Of a stretch of 64,000 bases of DNA, positions 36,801-44,671 are shown piece by piece. Within the stretch, counting starts at the first letter, position 1; the number at the start of each line of letters is the position of its first letter. The translations under genes and the position numbers were made by a program. Location: NCBI GenBank assembly GCA_964627795.1, contig CAZVLF010000002.1, positions 62,001 through 126,000 on the forward strand, given 5' to 3'. The stretch comes from CANDYO01 sp964627795. GTDB taxonomy: Bacteria; Pseudomonadota; Alphaproteobacteria; Rickettsiales; CANDYO01. Under the pieces are notes generated by a model. That model saw nothing but the letters and a program-made list of their open reading frames with translations, was not told where the DNA came from and searched no databases.

Positions 36801-38632
36801 GTAGTAGTTAGGCTACCTGCATATTGACAGTTATTAGTCCCTGTAGTATTGCAGGTGGCTATAGCTGGTTTATCCATCATTGTTGGACGGTTAACGCATT
36901 TTATCGGTACATCAGCATTTGTTCCGTTGCCAATAAATATGCCTAAAGTGGAGTTACTAAAACGCTCTGCTACACAAACTTGGTCTCCATCATTATTTAA
37001 ATAAACAACAAAATTTCTATTTACACCTGTGAAATCTTGTATTGTTACTATATTACCTGGGCTTGCATCTACATAATTGCTAAAATTAATGCCGGCAAAT
37101 TTTAAAGATGGAGCAATAGATTGTAACCAAGAAGGATAAGTGGTTAAAACTGCAAATCCTAAATCCGTGGTTGATCCGCCTGAAATACCAAGCCCATCAG
37201 TATTAGTCATGTTATAATAAGGTCTAAAAGAAACATTAGTTTGTAATTTAGAAGGAAAATAGATGCAATTTTTATTATTACTATCTGATGGGCTATTACA
37301 TATTGGAATCAAATTATAGCTATTATACCAAATTTTCAAAGGGTCATCTAAATTATAGGCATATACACATACATTAGCGGATGCTGGCGTGCTATCTGTA
37401 GGTTTAGACCCTGTACATTCAGGCAGTGTATTTCTAAAAAATATTCTAACAACAGGGTTATCAAAAGTGCTATATAGAGCTTTATTGTTATAAAATCCTC
37501 GCTCAACTACAGAATCTTGGGTTGCTATTTCAGTTTGTGCTGGGTATGAAGGAGTGGTACTAACACTTTGAGAATACACATAATTATCATAGCCTGGAGC
37601 AAGTGGATTATTTACATAATCAGGTGATTGTGCTGCAAGAGAAATTACTTCAGGCGAAGGAGTAAATCCAGGGATTGAAGTGCAATATGGTGGTGGAAAA
37701 GGAGTTAAAGGAACATCCACACAACCATGGTTAAATATCACCGCGTAATTCATTTTGCTAGTAATAAACTCAATTAATTCCATAATTCCACCTGCTAGCA
37801 TCAAACCAGCACCTATCATCATTGCTCCAAGCCCAAGCCCAGGAATTAATAAACCAGTTGCAAAAATAAAAGCTCCCAAAACTGCAATTTGATCTCCCCC
37901 CGTTACATCAGGTGGAACTGAAGTTTGATAATGAAAAGGCATGCTGCCTGACTTTGTGTCTGTTAGATCTCCAGGAAACATTGGGTCTTCAAATGCACAA
38001 ACTCGGTAATTTTGCTCTGCTTTACAACCTGGGCAAATATCATTATCTGGGGGGCAAGAATGGCTGCTTTTATAATTATTCATGCTAGCTATTACATTTG
38101 AGTAATTACTATTAGAGTTACAGCAAGTATCATTACCATTAGTGCATGGAGGGGTTATTCTTGCGCACACCCTTACCAAACCAATAAATCCACATTGACC
38201 ATATCCATTAAGAGTTAAGGACCCTTCAGCTCCTACACAAAAAATAAGAAGTTTTTGCTTTACTTTTATAAGAGGAACAAAAGCTGTTGATGATGAAACT
38301 TCAGAAATAGTCCAATCATTAATAAAACATTTTTTTGTCCAATTTCCATTAAGGAAATCATTGAAAGATGGTTTTACAGAAGTAAAATGTAGTTTAGCAT
38401 ATTGAACTTTTCCTGAACTTTGTCCTGAATCTGAACTTGATCCAGATGAGGAAGGATTAGTATATTGGGCTACAGAATTAGCAACTATATTGGCAAAGTT
38501 TGTTGGGGTATAATTGTAAGTTTGAGGCGCGTAACCTTGATAAGTTGATTCAAGAGCTTGAGAATATTGATTAAAGAAAAAACTAATATACAGAATCAGA
38601 ATTAAACTTACTCTCTTTAAAATCTTTTCCAT
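33863..38632 (-). CDS. Giant cysteine-rich exported protein, 1589 aa, next to VirB4-like gene
   Basis: Not recognised as a named family. A signal peptide covers residues 1-26. The protein is rich in Ser, Thr, Asn, Tyr and Cys, with clusters such as N-D-T-C-C-N and D-I-C-P-G-C. Two hydrophobic helices (about 245-290; G-A-F-I-F-A-T-G-L-L-I-P-G-L-G-L-G) interrupt it, followed by G-C-V-D-V-P-L-T-P-F-P-P-P-Y-C, which recalls the exported domains of rickettsial VirB6 proteins (from memory). A central part (about 830-1000) is Cys-dense. It starts 2 bases after the degenerate virB4 and surely shares its transcript, so I infer a secretion-related surface or channel component. Confidence 0.75.
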   Translation of the reverse strand: MEKILKRVSLILILYISFFFNQYSQALESTYQGYAPQTYNYTPTNFANIVANSVAQYTNPSSSGSSSDSGQSSGKVQYAKLHFTSVKPSFNDFLNGNWTKKCFINDWTISEVSSSTAFVPLIKVKQKLLIFCVGAEGSLTLNGYGQCGFIGLVRVCARITPPCTNGNDTCCNSNSNYSNVIASMNNYKSSHSCPPDNDICPGCKAEQNYRVCAFEDPMFPGDLTDTKSGSMPFHYQTSVPPDVTGGDQIAVLGAFIFATGLLIPGLGLGAMMIGAGLMLAGGIMELIEFITSKMNYAVIFNHGCVDVPLTPFPPPYCTSIPGFTPSPEVISLAAQSPDYVNNPLAPGYDNYVYSQSVSTTPSYPAQTEIATQDSVVERGFYNNKALYSTFDNPVVRIFFRNTLPECTGSKPTDSTPASANVCVYAYNLDDPLKIWYNSYNLIPICNSPSDSNNKNCIYFPSKLQTNVSFRPYYNMTNTDGLGISGGSTTDLGFAVLTTYPSWLQSIAPSLKFAGINFSNYVDASPGNIVTIQDFTGVNRNFVVYLNNDGDQVCVAERFSNSTLGIFIGNGTNADVPIKCVNRPTMMDKPAIATCNTTGTNNCQYAGSLTTTPCYGSATCPASTSLGKITSKPRMMFSVGSSSADYKSGPRTGIIQVDTEVVDTSSGTHATYYPPSFSCISDDISSSSEVPSESRDCSLYGLQVFSAYVTDIYNRNVSDNSSPNITPNYSSTNLYGAGAQFANGAYCRGASQICLNGYIDQSKKVVAKAIFKGTSGSPSSVTASNITSDRVIPPYNSASPNQVLTQFFNPSTNYQYNTSAVDKKVAIGSYDSTFGFIENLNCTNEPSTKTCIADGTPTENSSVPTTCYCKGDNYQCSDGKCQTTPTTSGPYAGMYQCSNSGCDKAFLKTTYNPSISYGYLQNGSYMVNDICTTSSDYTCSAPCLADGTCNNPFTPTQIKCTCKSNCNTNCSDLLTSSGKCTITGCEYAFSTPATTNNSTFYVDSNGRTYPISGSSACPDLYYTSNGGNTCNGSNCPCYILRPANSVELGLCAPIPQPSCPAISHVNTAQSGAGNDGYANWPATSLGDSNINVTGTCISGANKKNNLNPTRSCTYIDNGYEQVITTSGKTANGCPKYTIGWGPVTNPCVAYPSWWPGQFLYGISKYQGAIFNHFGVNYYYRNSFVPKQRNTEAFYNVVKDWSPSTDVPPDPWLNSNEYYNSCKSYNPSSDMSLSRTPRTTTNGDQEMLYLTQANWNYLWTNYDLNWLFASSTNLPQNHTLSDYNGCYVYDLNGNVNATVDSTVKVGMKICKYNSKISFSLVDLNADTRTDYRNNAYIMQSNIIAYEAYTTQSLTSSNQGTRDGTFDPKTTIYNNVSPSQLYNHPIYHGIVVDTSANGFSSADAPTPGDPPFATSISTAESVNVKYSFTGYYFYDTSNGNYFYDTVYPYPYSTSNGGYIGSSQKESLENYIARIPNGVLPTYNTPLTNQCALHAYRTNVNYSSSITTSTFFPIPLDIDGPNNNDAKEDDTSNTYLSRLYVQTQYDGGNKDNGRRQTRCGMYVTIDNYVSGNSAMNPQMFLWNGPNDYKLCNQ

Positions 38633-38634
38633 AA

Positions 38635-41016
38635 TTATTCCACCTCAGGAAAAAGATTTTTATAATATGGAATAATCCATCGGTTTGAATTATCTCCAGC
38701 TTCATCAACTGCTTTTAAATAACTCTCTATAGCTTCTTTTCCACCTTCTAGAGTTTTAAGAGCATAATCAATTCCATCTAAATTTAGCTCAGCAATTATA
38801 TTGGTGCCATTTTGCTGGATCATAAAGTGACGATATAATGCTTTCATGTTTTTAATTTTAAGTACTTCTTCATCAGTTAAATTTAAAGAATTTTGATAAA
38901 CTTTTGAGTTCATTTCTGGAAGAAATAGTTTAGTAGCAAATTTAGCAGAAATTTTTGCTATATTTTCATTTACATCAATTTTTCCAGTGTTACAAACTAA
39001 AATAGCAAGACAATTATGTTCTATATAATCATCAAGTATTGGTCCAAGAAGTTCGCTAAAAATATTATCCTTCAAAATTTCATTGGCGTCATTTATAACT
39101 ATAATACCAGGATTACCCTCAAAAGCTTGAGAGCTATAAAACATACAATAAGAAATTAAAGGAGCTAATACTTGCTTATTTTCTACATTTAAAAATTTTT
39201 CGATATTTAAATTTAAGACTTTAGAACCAGTTCCCAGTTCTTCATAAGAATTATCAAAAATAAAACCAAATTTATTAGGCTTAATCCATGGAGAAAGTTT
39301 ATTTTTAATAGTTTCATCTTCTAGTAAATCAAATAACATTGATAATTTTCGATCAGAAGCAGGTAAGTTTGTAAATAAATCATCTATAACCGAAGAAACT
39401 TTATTTTTCTGGTCTTCGCTAAAATCATTATTAGGAAATGCAAGAAGTAAAAGCCATTTTTTAAGAAAGTAGCGATTCTTTTCAGTGTCTTTTATAGCCA
39501 ATGGATTGAAGCAAAAGGAAGGTTTTTCTCCTTCAAGGTTTAAAGTTTCACATCTTCCACCAATTGCTGCTAAAGTTACTAAGGAATTAGATTTTTGATT
39601 AATATATAAAATATTTGGATCGTATTTTGAACTTTCACTCAGTAAAAAGTTAACTAAGACATCTTTATTAGATTGAGGTGAACCAACAACAAGAGTGTTG
39701 CCATTATTTTCTATATGTAAATTAAAGAAGTGAGGAGCTGCATTATCTTTTCTAAAAATAGTTAATGCATTACCCCATATTGATTTTGTTTTACCAGATG
39801 GAGTATTGTGAAGTGACGCAAAACTAGCTGTTCTAACTGTATCAATATAGGTTTGTCTCCGGAAAAAAGTAAAATTTCCTGGTAGCATAGCCCAAAAACA
39901 TAAAGCCATGTGTAAATCTTCTCTAACAGCTAGTATACCTAGATTTCTTATTTCCTTCATTACAGAAGCTACTGAGATTTTAAGTTGCTCCAAACTATCA
40001 GCAATAACAGTTATTGTCATTTGCTGCACGCCATAATCTATATTAGAACCTTTATCACTTTTTAAAAAAGAATCTAACCCCGAATTAACTTTTAATTCCT
40101 CGTCTTTGCTTACTGTTGAAAGTATATAATCATTATACTCAAATTCTTTTTTAACTTCCTTAGAATTAACAAAATTAAGAGTTTGAGAAATAATATATTC
40201 AGAAGCAACTCTTAAAAATTTATCAAGAGCATAAGAAGAAAATTCATGATATTCTTTGATGGTAAAAACAGCAGCAAAATGCTTGTTTTTCTCATCAACA
40301 ATTTCTAAAGAATTGCCACCAAAAGCAGCTTTCGTTTTAACGAAAATCTTGCTGATATCTTGGATTGGCATTGGAATTCTTTTACTTCTTAAGCAAGTTA
40401 TTTTAGTTAAAAATTCAAGAATTTCAGAATGCATTCCAAATCTATCTTCTTTAACTTGAAGAAGTTTACCTCCATGTGGAGATAAAACAGCAAAAATTTT
40501 TGAAACTATATCATTTAATTTTACGGATTTTTCTTCAAGTTTTTTTAAATGATATTGCTTAAACTTGTTAGGTAAAAGAGTAAATATAATGGATTTATCA
40601 GCTTTAAAAATCTCTCCTTCATAAAGGATAGTAATATATATCTCATTAGTAAATTTTGAGCGCCAATAATTTTTTGTTGACCAGCCTTCATGTGTGTCTT
40701 TAGCAAAAGTCCATGCGTATTTATTAAGAGAATCAATATTTTTTTTACGTCTTACCGTGTGAAACCAAAAAGAAACACTACTATCTTTAACATTATCAAG
40801 AATAGCTTTTCTTATTAATGCTCTAATATCAACTTCGCTTTTATTTTCAAAGTCATTTTCATGATCAGCTTCAATTTTGATGACTTGTAAAAGTTCACCA
40901 TTTTTAGTTAAAATAGTACGATCGTCATAGTGGCAGGCATAGGGTATGCATCTTTCATCTAGATTTTCGAGAGAAAAATTAACTAAATTTTTCTTTTTTT
41001 TTAGCTTTTTAAGCAT
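38635..41016 (-). CDS. VirB4-like protein with degenerate ATPase motifs
   Basis: A 793-residue paralog of VirB4. The N-terminus (E-R-C-I-P-Y-A-C-H-Y-D-D-R-T-I-L-T-K) parallels the same region of the first VirB4 (Y-F-I-P-Y-L-C-H-Y-N-S-N-T-I-L-T-K), as do A-L-C-F-W-A-M-L-P-G-N and the C-terminal end. But where Walker A reads GPTGAGKT in the first copy, this one reads G-S-P-Q-S-N-K-D, and Walker B L-D-E-A-W is replaced by I-N-D-A-N. It should not hydrolyse ATP normally. Rickettsia species also carry a second VirB4 with lost ATPase motifs. The giant Cys-rich protein gene follows after 2 bases. Confidence 0.9.
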   Translation of the reverse strand: MLKKLKKKKNLVNFSLENLDERCIPYACHYDDRTILTKNGELLQVIKIEADHENDFENKSEVDIRALIRKAILDNVKDSSVSFWFHTVRRKKNIDSLNKYAWTFAKDTHEGWSTKNYWRSKFTNEIYITILYEGEIFKADKSIIFTLLPNKFKQYHLKKLEEKSVKLNDIVSKIFAVLSPHGGKLLQVKEDRFGMHSEILEFLTKITCLRSKRIPMPIQDISKIFVKTKAAFGGNSLEIVDEKNKHFAAVFTIKEYHEFSSYALDKFLRVASEYIISQTLNFVNSKEVKKEFEYNDYILSTVSKDEELKVNSGLDSFLKSDKGSNIDYGVQQMTITVIADSLEQLKISVASVMKEIRNLGILAVREDLHMALCFWAMLPGNFTFFRRQTYIDTVRTASFASLHNTPSGKTKSIWGNALTIFRKDNAAPHFFNLHIENNGNTLVVGSPQSNKDVLVNFLLSESSKYDPNILYINQKSNSLVTLAAIGGRCETLNLEGEKPSFCFNPLAIKDTEKNRYFLKKWLLLLAFPNNDFSEDQKNKVSSVIDDLFTNLPASDRKLSMLFDLLEDETIKNKLSPWIKPNKFGFIFDNSYEELGTGSKVLNLNIEKFLNVENKQVLAPLISYCMFYSSQAFEGNPGIIVINDANEILKDNIFSELLGPILDDYIEHNCLAILVCNTGKIDVNENIAKISAKFATKLFLPEMNSKVYQNSLNLTDEEVLKIKNMKALYRHFMIQQNGTNIIAELNLDGIDYALKTLEGGKEAIESYLKAVDEAGDNSNRWIIPYYKNLFPEVE

Positions 41017-41122
41017 CCCTAACTTACATAAAAAATTATTATGTAAAGATTATATACCTATAAATAGTATATTGTCTAGGGTTTTATACCAATAATTGAA
41101 CTGATAAACAGCTAGCTAGTTG

Positions 41123-41842
41123 CTATTTGTTTATTGCCTGAAGTTGAATTTTGTTTAATTCATTAATCGAGGTTTTGGCTAGTTTCAGCATCTCAAAAAA
41201 TTGTTCATCAGTGAAAGCTTTATTCTCAGCTGTGCCTTGAATTTCTATAATATTGCCCATTCCATTTATAACAAAGTTGGCATCTACATCAGCATTGCTA
41301 TCTTCTTCATAATCAAGGTCTATTAATATTTGATCATTTATTATGCCACATGATATAGCTGCAACACTTGAAGTTATAGGAGCACGATGAAAAATTTTTC
41401 TTTCAACCAGTTTATTTAATGCAAGATGAAGAGCAACAAATCCTCCTGTTATTGAAGCTGTTCTTGTCCCTCCATCTGCTTGAAGCACATCACAATCAAC
41501 TATAACCTGCCTATCACCTAGAACTTTAAGGTTAACGGTAGATCTTAAAGAGCGTGAAATTAATCTTTGTATTTCTTGAGTTCTACCTGAAGGATATCCT
41601 TGAGAAACTTCTCTTCTAACTCTTGAGCCTGTTGACCGTGGAAGTAGTGAATATTCAGCAGTTACCCAGCCTCCTTGATTTTTCCCTTTCAAAAAAGATG
41701 GTAATGATTCTTCGATTGTTGCTGTACAAAGAACATGCGTATCACCAAATTTTATAATGCATGAACCTTCTGCGTGCTTATTAACGTTTGTTTCGATAGA
41801 CACTTCTCTGAGTGAAGAAGCAGATCTTTTATTCTTTCTCAT
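41123..41842 (-). CDS. rph: Ribonuclease PH
   Basis: A 239-residue phosphorolytic 3'-5' exonuclease that trims tRNA ends. Motifs include F-G-D-T-H-V-L-C-T-A, G-W-V-T-A-E-Y-S-L-L-P, S-G-R-T-Q-E-I-Q-R-L-I and D-V-L-Q-A-D-G-G-T-R-T-A-S-I-T-G-G, all diagnostic. It starts 4 bases after the pyrG stop on the same strand, so it closes the tpiA-secG-pyrG-rph cluster. Confidence 0.95.
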   Translation of the reverse strand: MRKNKRSASSLREVSIETNVNKHAEGSCIIKFGDTHVLCTATIEESLPSFLKGKNQGGWVTAEYSLLPRSTGSRVRREVSQGYPSGRTQEIQRLISRSLRSTVNLKVLGDRQVIVDCDVLQADGGTRTASITGGFVALHLALNKLVERKIFHRAPITSSVAAISCGIINDQILIDLDYEEDSNADVDANFVINGMGNIIEIQGTAENKAFTDEQFFEMLKLAKTSINELNKIQLQAINK

Positions 41843-41846
41843 CTAA

Positions 41847-43484
41847 TTATCTCTCTTTGTGATCAACTGCTGCTTTAACAAAACTGCAGAATAGTGGATG
41901 TGGATCAAATGGTTTTGATTTTAACTCAGGGTGGAACTGAACTGCAACGAACCAAGGATGATTTTCAATTTCCATGACTTCAGGAAGTTCCCCATCTGGA
42001 GACATACCAGAGAATGATATATTATACTTTTTAAACCCATCTAAATATTTGGTATTAACCTCGTAACGATGGCGATGACGCTCATAAATTATATTACTTC
42101 CGTATATTTGAGCTGCTTTGCTTCCATTTTTTAAATGACACTCATAATTGCCAAGTCTCATGGTTCCGCCTAAATCATCATTGCTTGACCTAGTTTCAAT
42201 CTTATCATCTTTTTTCCATTCAATCATTAAACCTACGACTTTATGTTCTGTAGCAGGTTCAAATTCAGTTGAGTTGGCTTCATGTAAGTTAAGAAGATTT
42301 CTTGCTGATTCAATAACCGCAAGCTGCATTCCAAGACAAATGCCTAAATAAGGAATATTTTTAGTTCTAGCATAATTGATGGCTTTTATCATTCCTTCAA
42401 TTCCTTCATTACCAAATCCGCCTGGAACAAGGATTGCATTTATATCTGATAATTTATCATCAATATTTTTTTCATTTAATGTTCGTGCATTAACCCACTT
42501 GATATTTAATTTTATTTCATTTACAAAACTTGCATGAATTAAAGCTTCTACTACTGATTTATATGCATCGCTTAATTTTACATATTTTCCAACAATTGCA
42601 ATTGTAACTTCTTCTTTCATGTGGCTTGTTTTATGAGAGATATTAACTAGATTTTGCCAGTGACTTAAGTCAATTGCAGATAAATTATCTAACTTAAAAT
42701 GATGTAAAACTCTAGCATCAAAACCATGGTCATGAAGAGAGATTGGAGCTTCATAAATGTTTTTTACGTCTAAAGCTGGAATAACATCTTCGTAATTAAG
42801 ATTGCAAAAAAGAGCTATTTTTTTTCTTTCATTTTCTGGTATTTCACGATCTGCTCTGCATAGCAATAAATTAGGTCTAATTCCTATTGATTGAAGTTCT
42901 TTTACTGAATGCTGGGTTGGTTTAGTTTTAAGTTCTTTGGCTGAAGGAATATAGGGTACAAGAGTAAGATGTACGTAACATACATTTTCTAATCCCGCTT
43001 CATGACCAAATTGCCTTATTGCTTCAAAAAATGGAAGAGCCTCTATATCTCCAACAGTCCCTCCAATCTCGCATAGCACAAAATCAGTATCTTCTGTATC
43101 AGCAATAATAAATTCTTTAATTAAATTAGTAACATGCGGGATAACTTGTACAGTTGCTCCAAGATAATCTCCTCTTCTTTCTTTAGTTAACAAGTTTGCA
43201 TATATTTTTCCTGCAGTTATGTTATCTCCACGGCGAGCATTTATTCCAGTAAATCTTTCATAATGACCAAGGTCAAGATCAGTTTCTGCTCCGTCATCAG
43301 TAACAAAAACTTCACCATGCTGGTAAGGGCTCATAGTACCTGGGTCAATATTAAGATAGGGATCTAGTTTCCTTAATCTAACCTTATAGCCTCTGCTTTG
43401 AAGTAAAGCACCTAAGCTTGCTGAAGCAAGCCCTTTTCCTAATGAAGAAACAACTCCTCCTGTAATAAAAATAAATCTTGTCAT
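41847..43484 (-). CDS. pyrG: CTP synthase
   Basis: A 545-residue enzyme that converts UTP to CTP using glutamine. The N-terminal amidoligase starts F-I-F-I-T-G-G-V-V-S-S-L-G-K-G, with D-P-Y-L-N-I-D-P-G-T-M-S-P. The C-terminal class I glutaminase has the nucleophile in L-G-I-C-L-G-M-Q and the H-P-E-L dyad near the end. Length is normal. It lies 4 bases after secG and before rph; the tpiA-secG-pyrG order is common in alphaproteobacteria. Confidence 0.97.
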   Translation of the reverse strand: MTRFIFITGGVVSSLGKGLASASLGALLQSRGYKVRLRKLDPYLNIDPGTMSPYQHGEVFVTDDGAETDLDLGHYERFTGINARRGDNITAGKIYANLLTKERRGDYLGATVQVIPHVTNLIKEFIIADTEDTDFVLCEIGGTVGDIEALPFFEAIRQFGHEAGLENVCYVHLTLVPYIPSAKELKTKPTQHSVKELQSIGIRPNLLLCRADREIPENERKKIALFCNLNYEDVIPALDVKNIYEAPISLHDHGFDARVLHHFKLDNLSAIDLSHWQNLVNISHKTSHMKEEVTIAIVGKYVKLSDAYKSVVEALIHASFVNEIKLNIKWVNARTLNEKNIDDKLSDINAILVPGGFGNEGIEGMIKAINYARTKNIPYLGICLGMQLAVIESARNLLNLHEANSTEFEPATEHKVVGLMIEWKKDDKIETRSSNDDLGGTMRLGNYECHLKNGSKAAQIYGSNIIYERHRHRYEVNTKYLDGFKKYNISFSGMSPDGELPEVMEIENHPWFVAVQFHPELKSKPFDPHPLFCSFVKAAVDHKER

Positions 43485-43488
43485 ATTT

Positions 43489-43836
43489 TTACTCGCTCAC
43501 CGGTGCTGAAGTTTCTTTGTTAGAGTTATCTTGCTTTGTTGTTTCTTTGTTAATATTTTCTTGGTGCACTCTTTCAACAATTAATTTAGATTTATGAGTT
43601 CTAGCAGAAATATTTCCAAGTATAACGCTATTAACCATAAAGCAGAACATTAAAATAGTGGTTGCTTTAGTTAAAAAACTAGCTGCGGATCTACCGCTAA
43701 TAATATTGCCACCAGTCATAGCAGCTCCACTGCCACTTAGGCTGCCTAAACCATCATTAGAGTTTTTTTGTAACAAAACTGTACCAATGATAGCAATAGC
43801 TAAAATTATTTGTATAACTAAAAACATTAATTGCAT
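43489..43836 (-). CDS. secG: Protein translocase subunit SecG
   Basis: A 115-residue membrane subunit of the Sec translocon. It has the SecG pattern of two helices (2-21 and about 53-72) joined by G-L-G-S-L-S-G-S-G-A. The C-terminal tail is polar with repeated N-K-E-T. The start lies 3 bases after tpiA. Confidence 0.92.
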   Translation of the reverse strand: MQLMFLVIQIILAIAIIGTVLLQKNSNDGLGSLSGSGAAMTGGNIISGRSAASFLTKATTILMFCFMVNSVILGNISARTHKSKLIVERVHQENINKETTKQDNSNKETSAPVSE

Positions 43837-43839
43837 AAC

Positions 43840-44577
43840 TTAACCTTCTGCTCTATTTACTATTAACTCAAATATTTTTGGATCTAAACTAGCACCGCCA
43901 ATTAATAAACCCGAAACTTCGTTTAGACTAAGAATTTCATTAGAATTATTTAAACTGACTGAACCACCATATAATATTTTTATCTTTTTTGCAAATCTTG
44001 TGAGTAATTTTTCTGACAAAAATTGATGAATTTCTACGATTTGGTTCAAATCCGGAGTTTTCCCAGTTCCAATTGACCATATAGGTTCATATGCAACTAT
44101 GAAATTATCACTTTTAGTTGCTTTGGCGAGGGATTGAAAAAGAGAATTTTCTAAAATTTCTAAGTAAGTTCCATTTGTTCTTTGTTCTAAACTTTCTCCA
44201 ATACAAACAATCGGAGTCAAATTATGTTTTACTGCATTAGCAAATTTAGATGAGATTAATTCATCATTTTCAAGGAAATATTTTCTTCTCTCTGAATGTC
44301 CAATTATTACGTATTTGCAGTTTAAGTCTTTTAACATTGCTGCGCTTATTTCTCCGGTATAAGCTCCATATGAGTCTGATAAGGCACAGCAATCTTGTGC
44401 TCCTACGGATATTAATGTGCTTGGAGTAAGTTTATTAATTAAATGAAAAGGAGGGCATATAACGATCTCTGTTTTACATAAAATAGTTGGAGTGAAATTT
44501 CGGATGAAACTTTCAGTTTCTTCTAAAAGCTTATTCATCTTCCAATTTGCAATAAGTAGTTTTCTTTCTTCATTCAT
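43840..44577 (-). CDS. tpiA: Triosephosphate isomerase
   Basis: A 245-residue glycolytic enzyme. Signatures are L-I-A-N-W-K-M-N near residue 8, the electrophile H in I-G-H-S-E-R-R near 87, the catalytic Glu in V-A-Y-E-P-I-W-S-I-G-T-G near 160 and L-Y-G-G-S-V near 201. I set the start at ATG 44577 (M-N-E-E-R-K-L), since the longer frame to 44637 adds 20 unrelated residues. It is divergent from ppiD across 94 bases. Presence suggests at least part of triose metabolism is kept. Confidence 0.95.
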   Translation of the reverse strand: MNEERKLLIANWKMNKLLEETESFIRNFTPTILCKTEIVICPPFHLINKLTPSTLISVGAQDCCALSDSYGAYTGEISAAMLKDLNCKYVIIGHSERRKYFLENDELISSKFANAVKHNLTPIVCIGESLEQRTNGTYLEILENSLFQSLAKATKSDNFIVAYEPIWSIGTGKTPDLNQIVEIHQFLSEKLLTRFAKKIKILYGGSVSLNNSNEILSLNEVSGLLIGGASLDPKIFELIVNRAEG

Positions 44578-44671
44578 AAAAAATTTATTTATTAAAAATA
44601 GTGTATTGGCATTTAAATCTATATTAGGTATAAACAATGTTACATTTTATTTCAAACTAAAAGAGAACATA

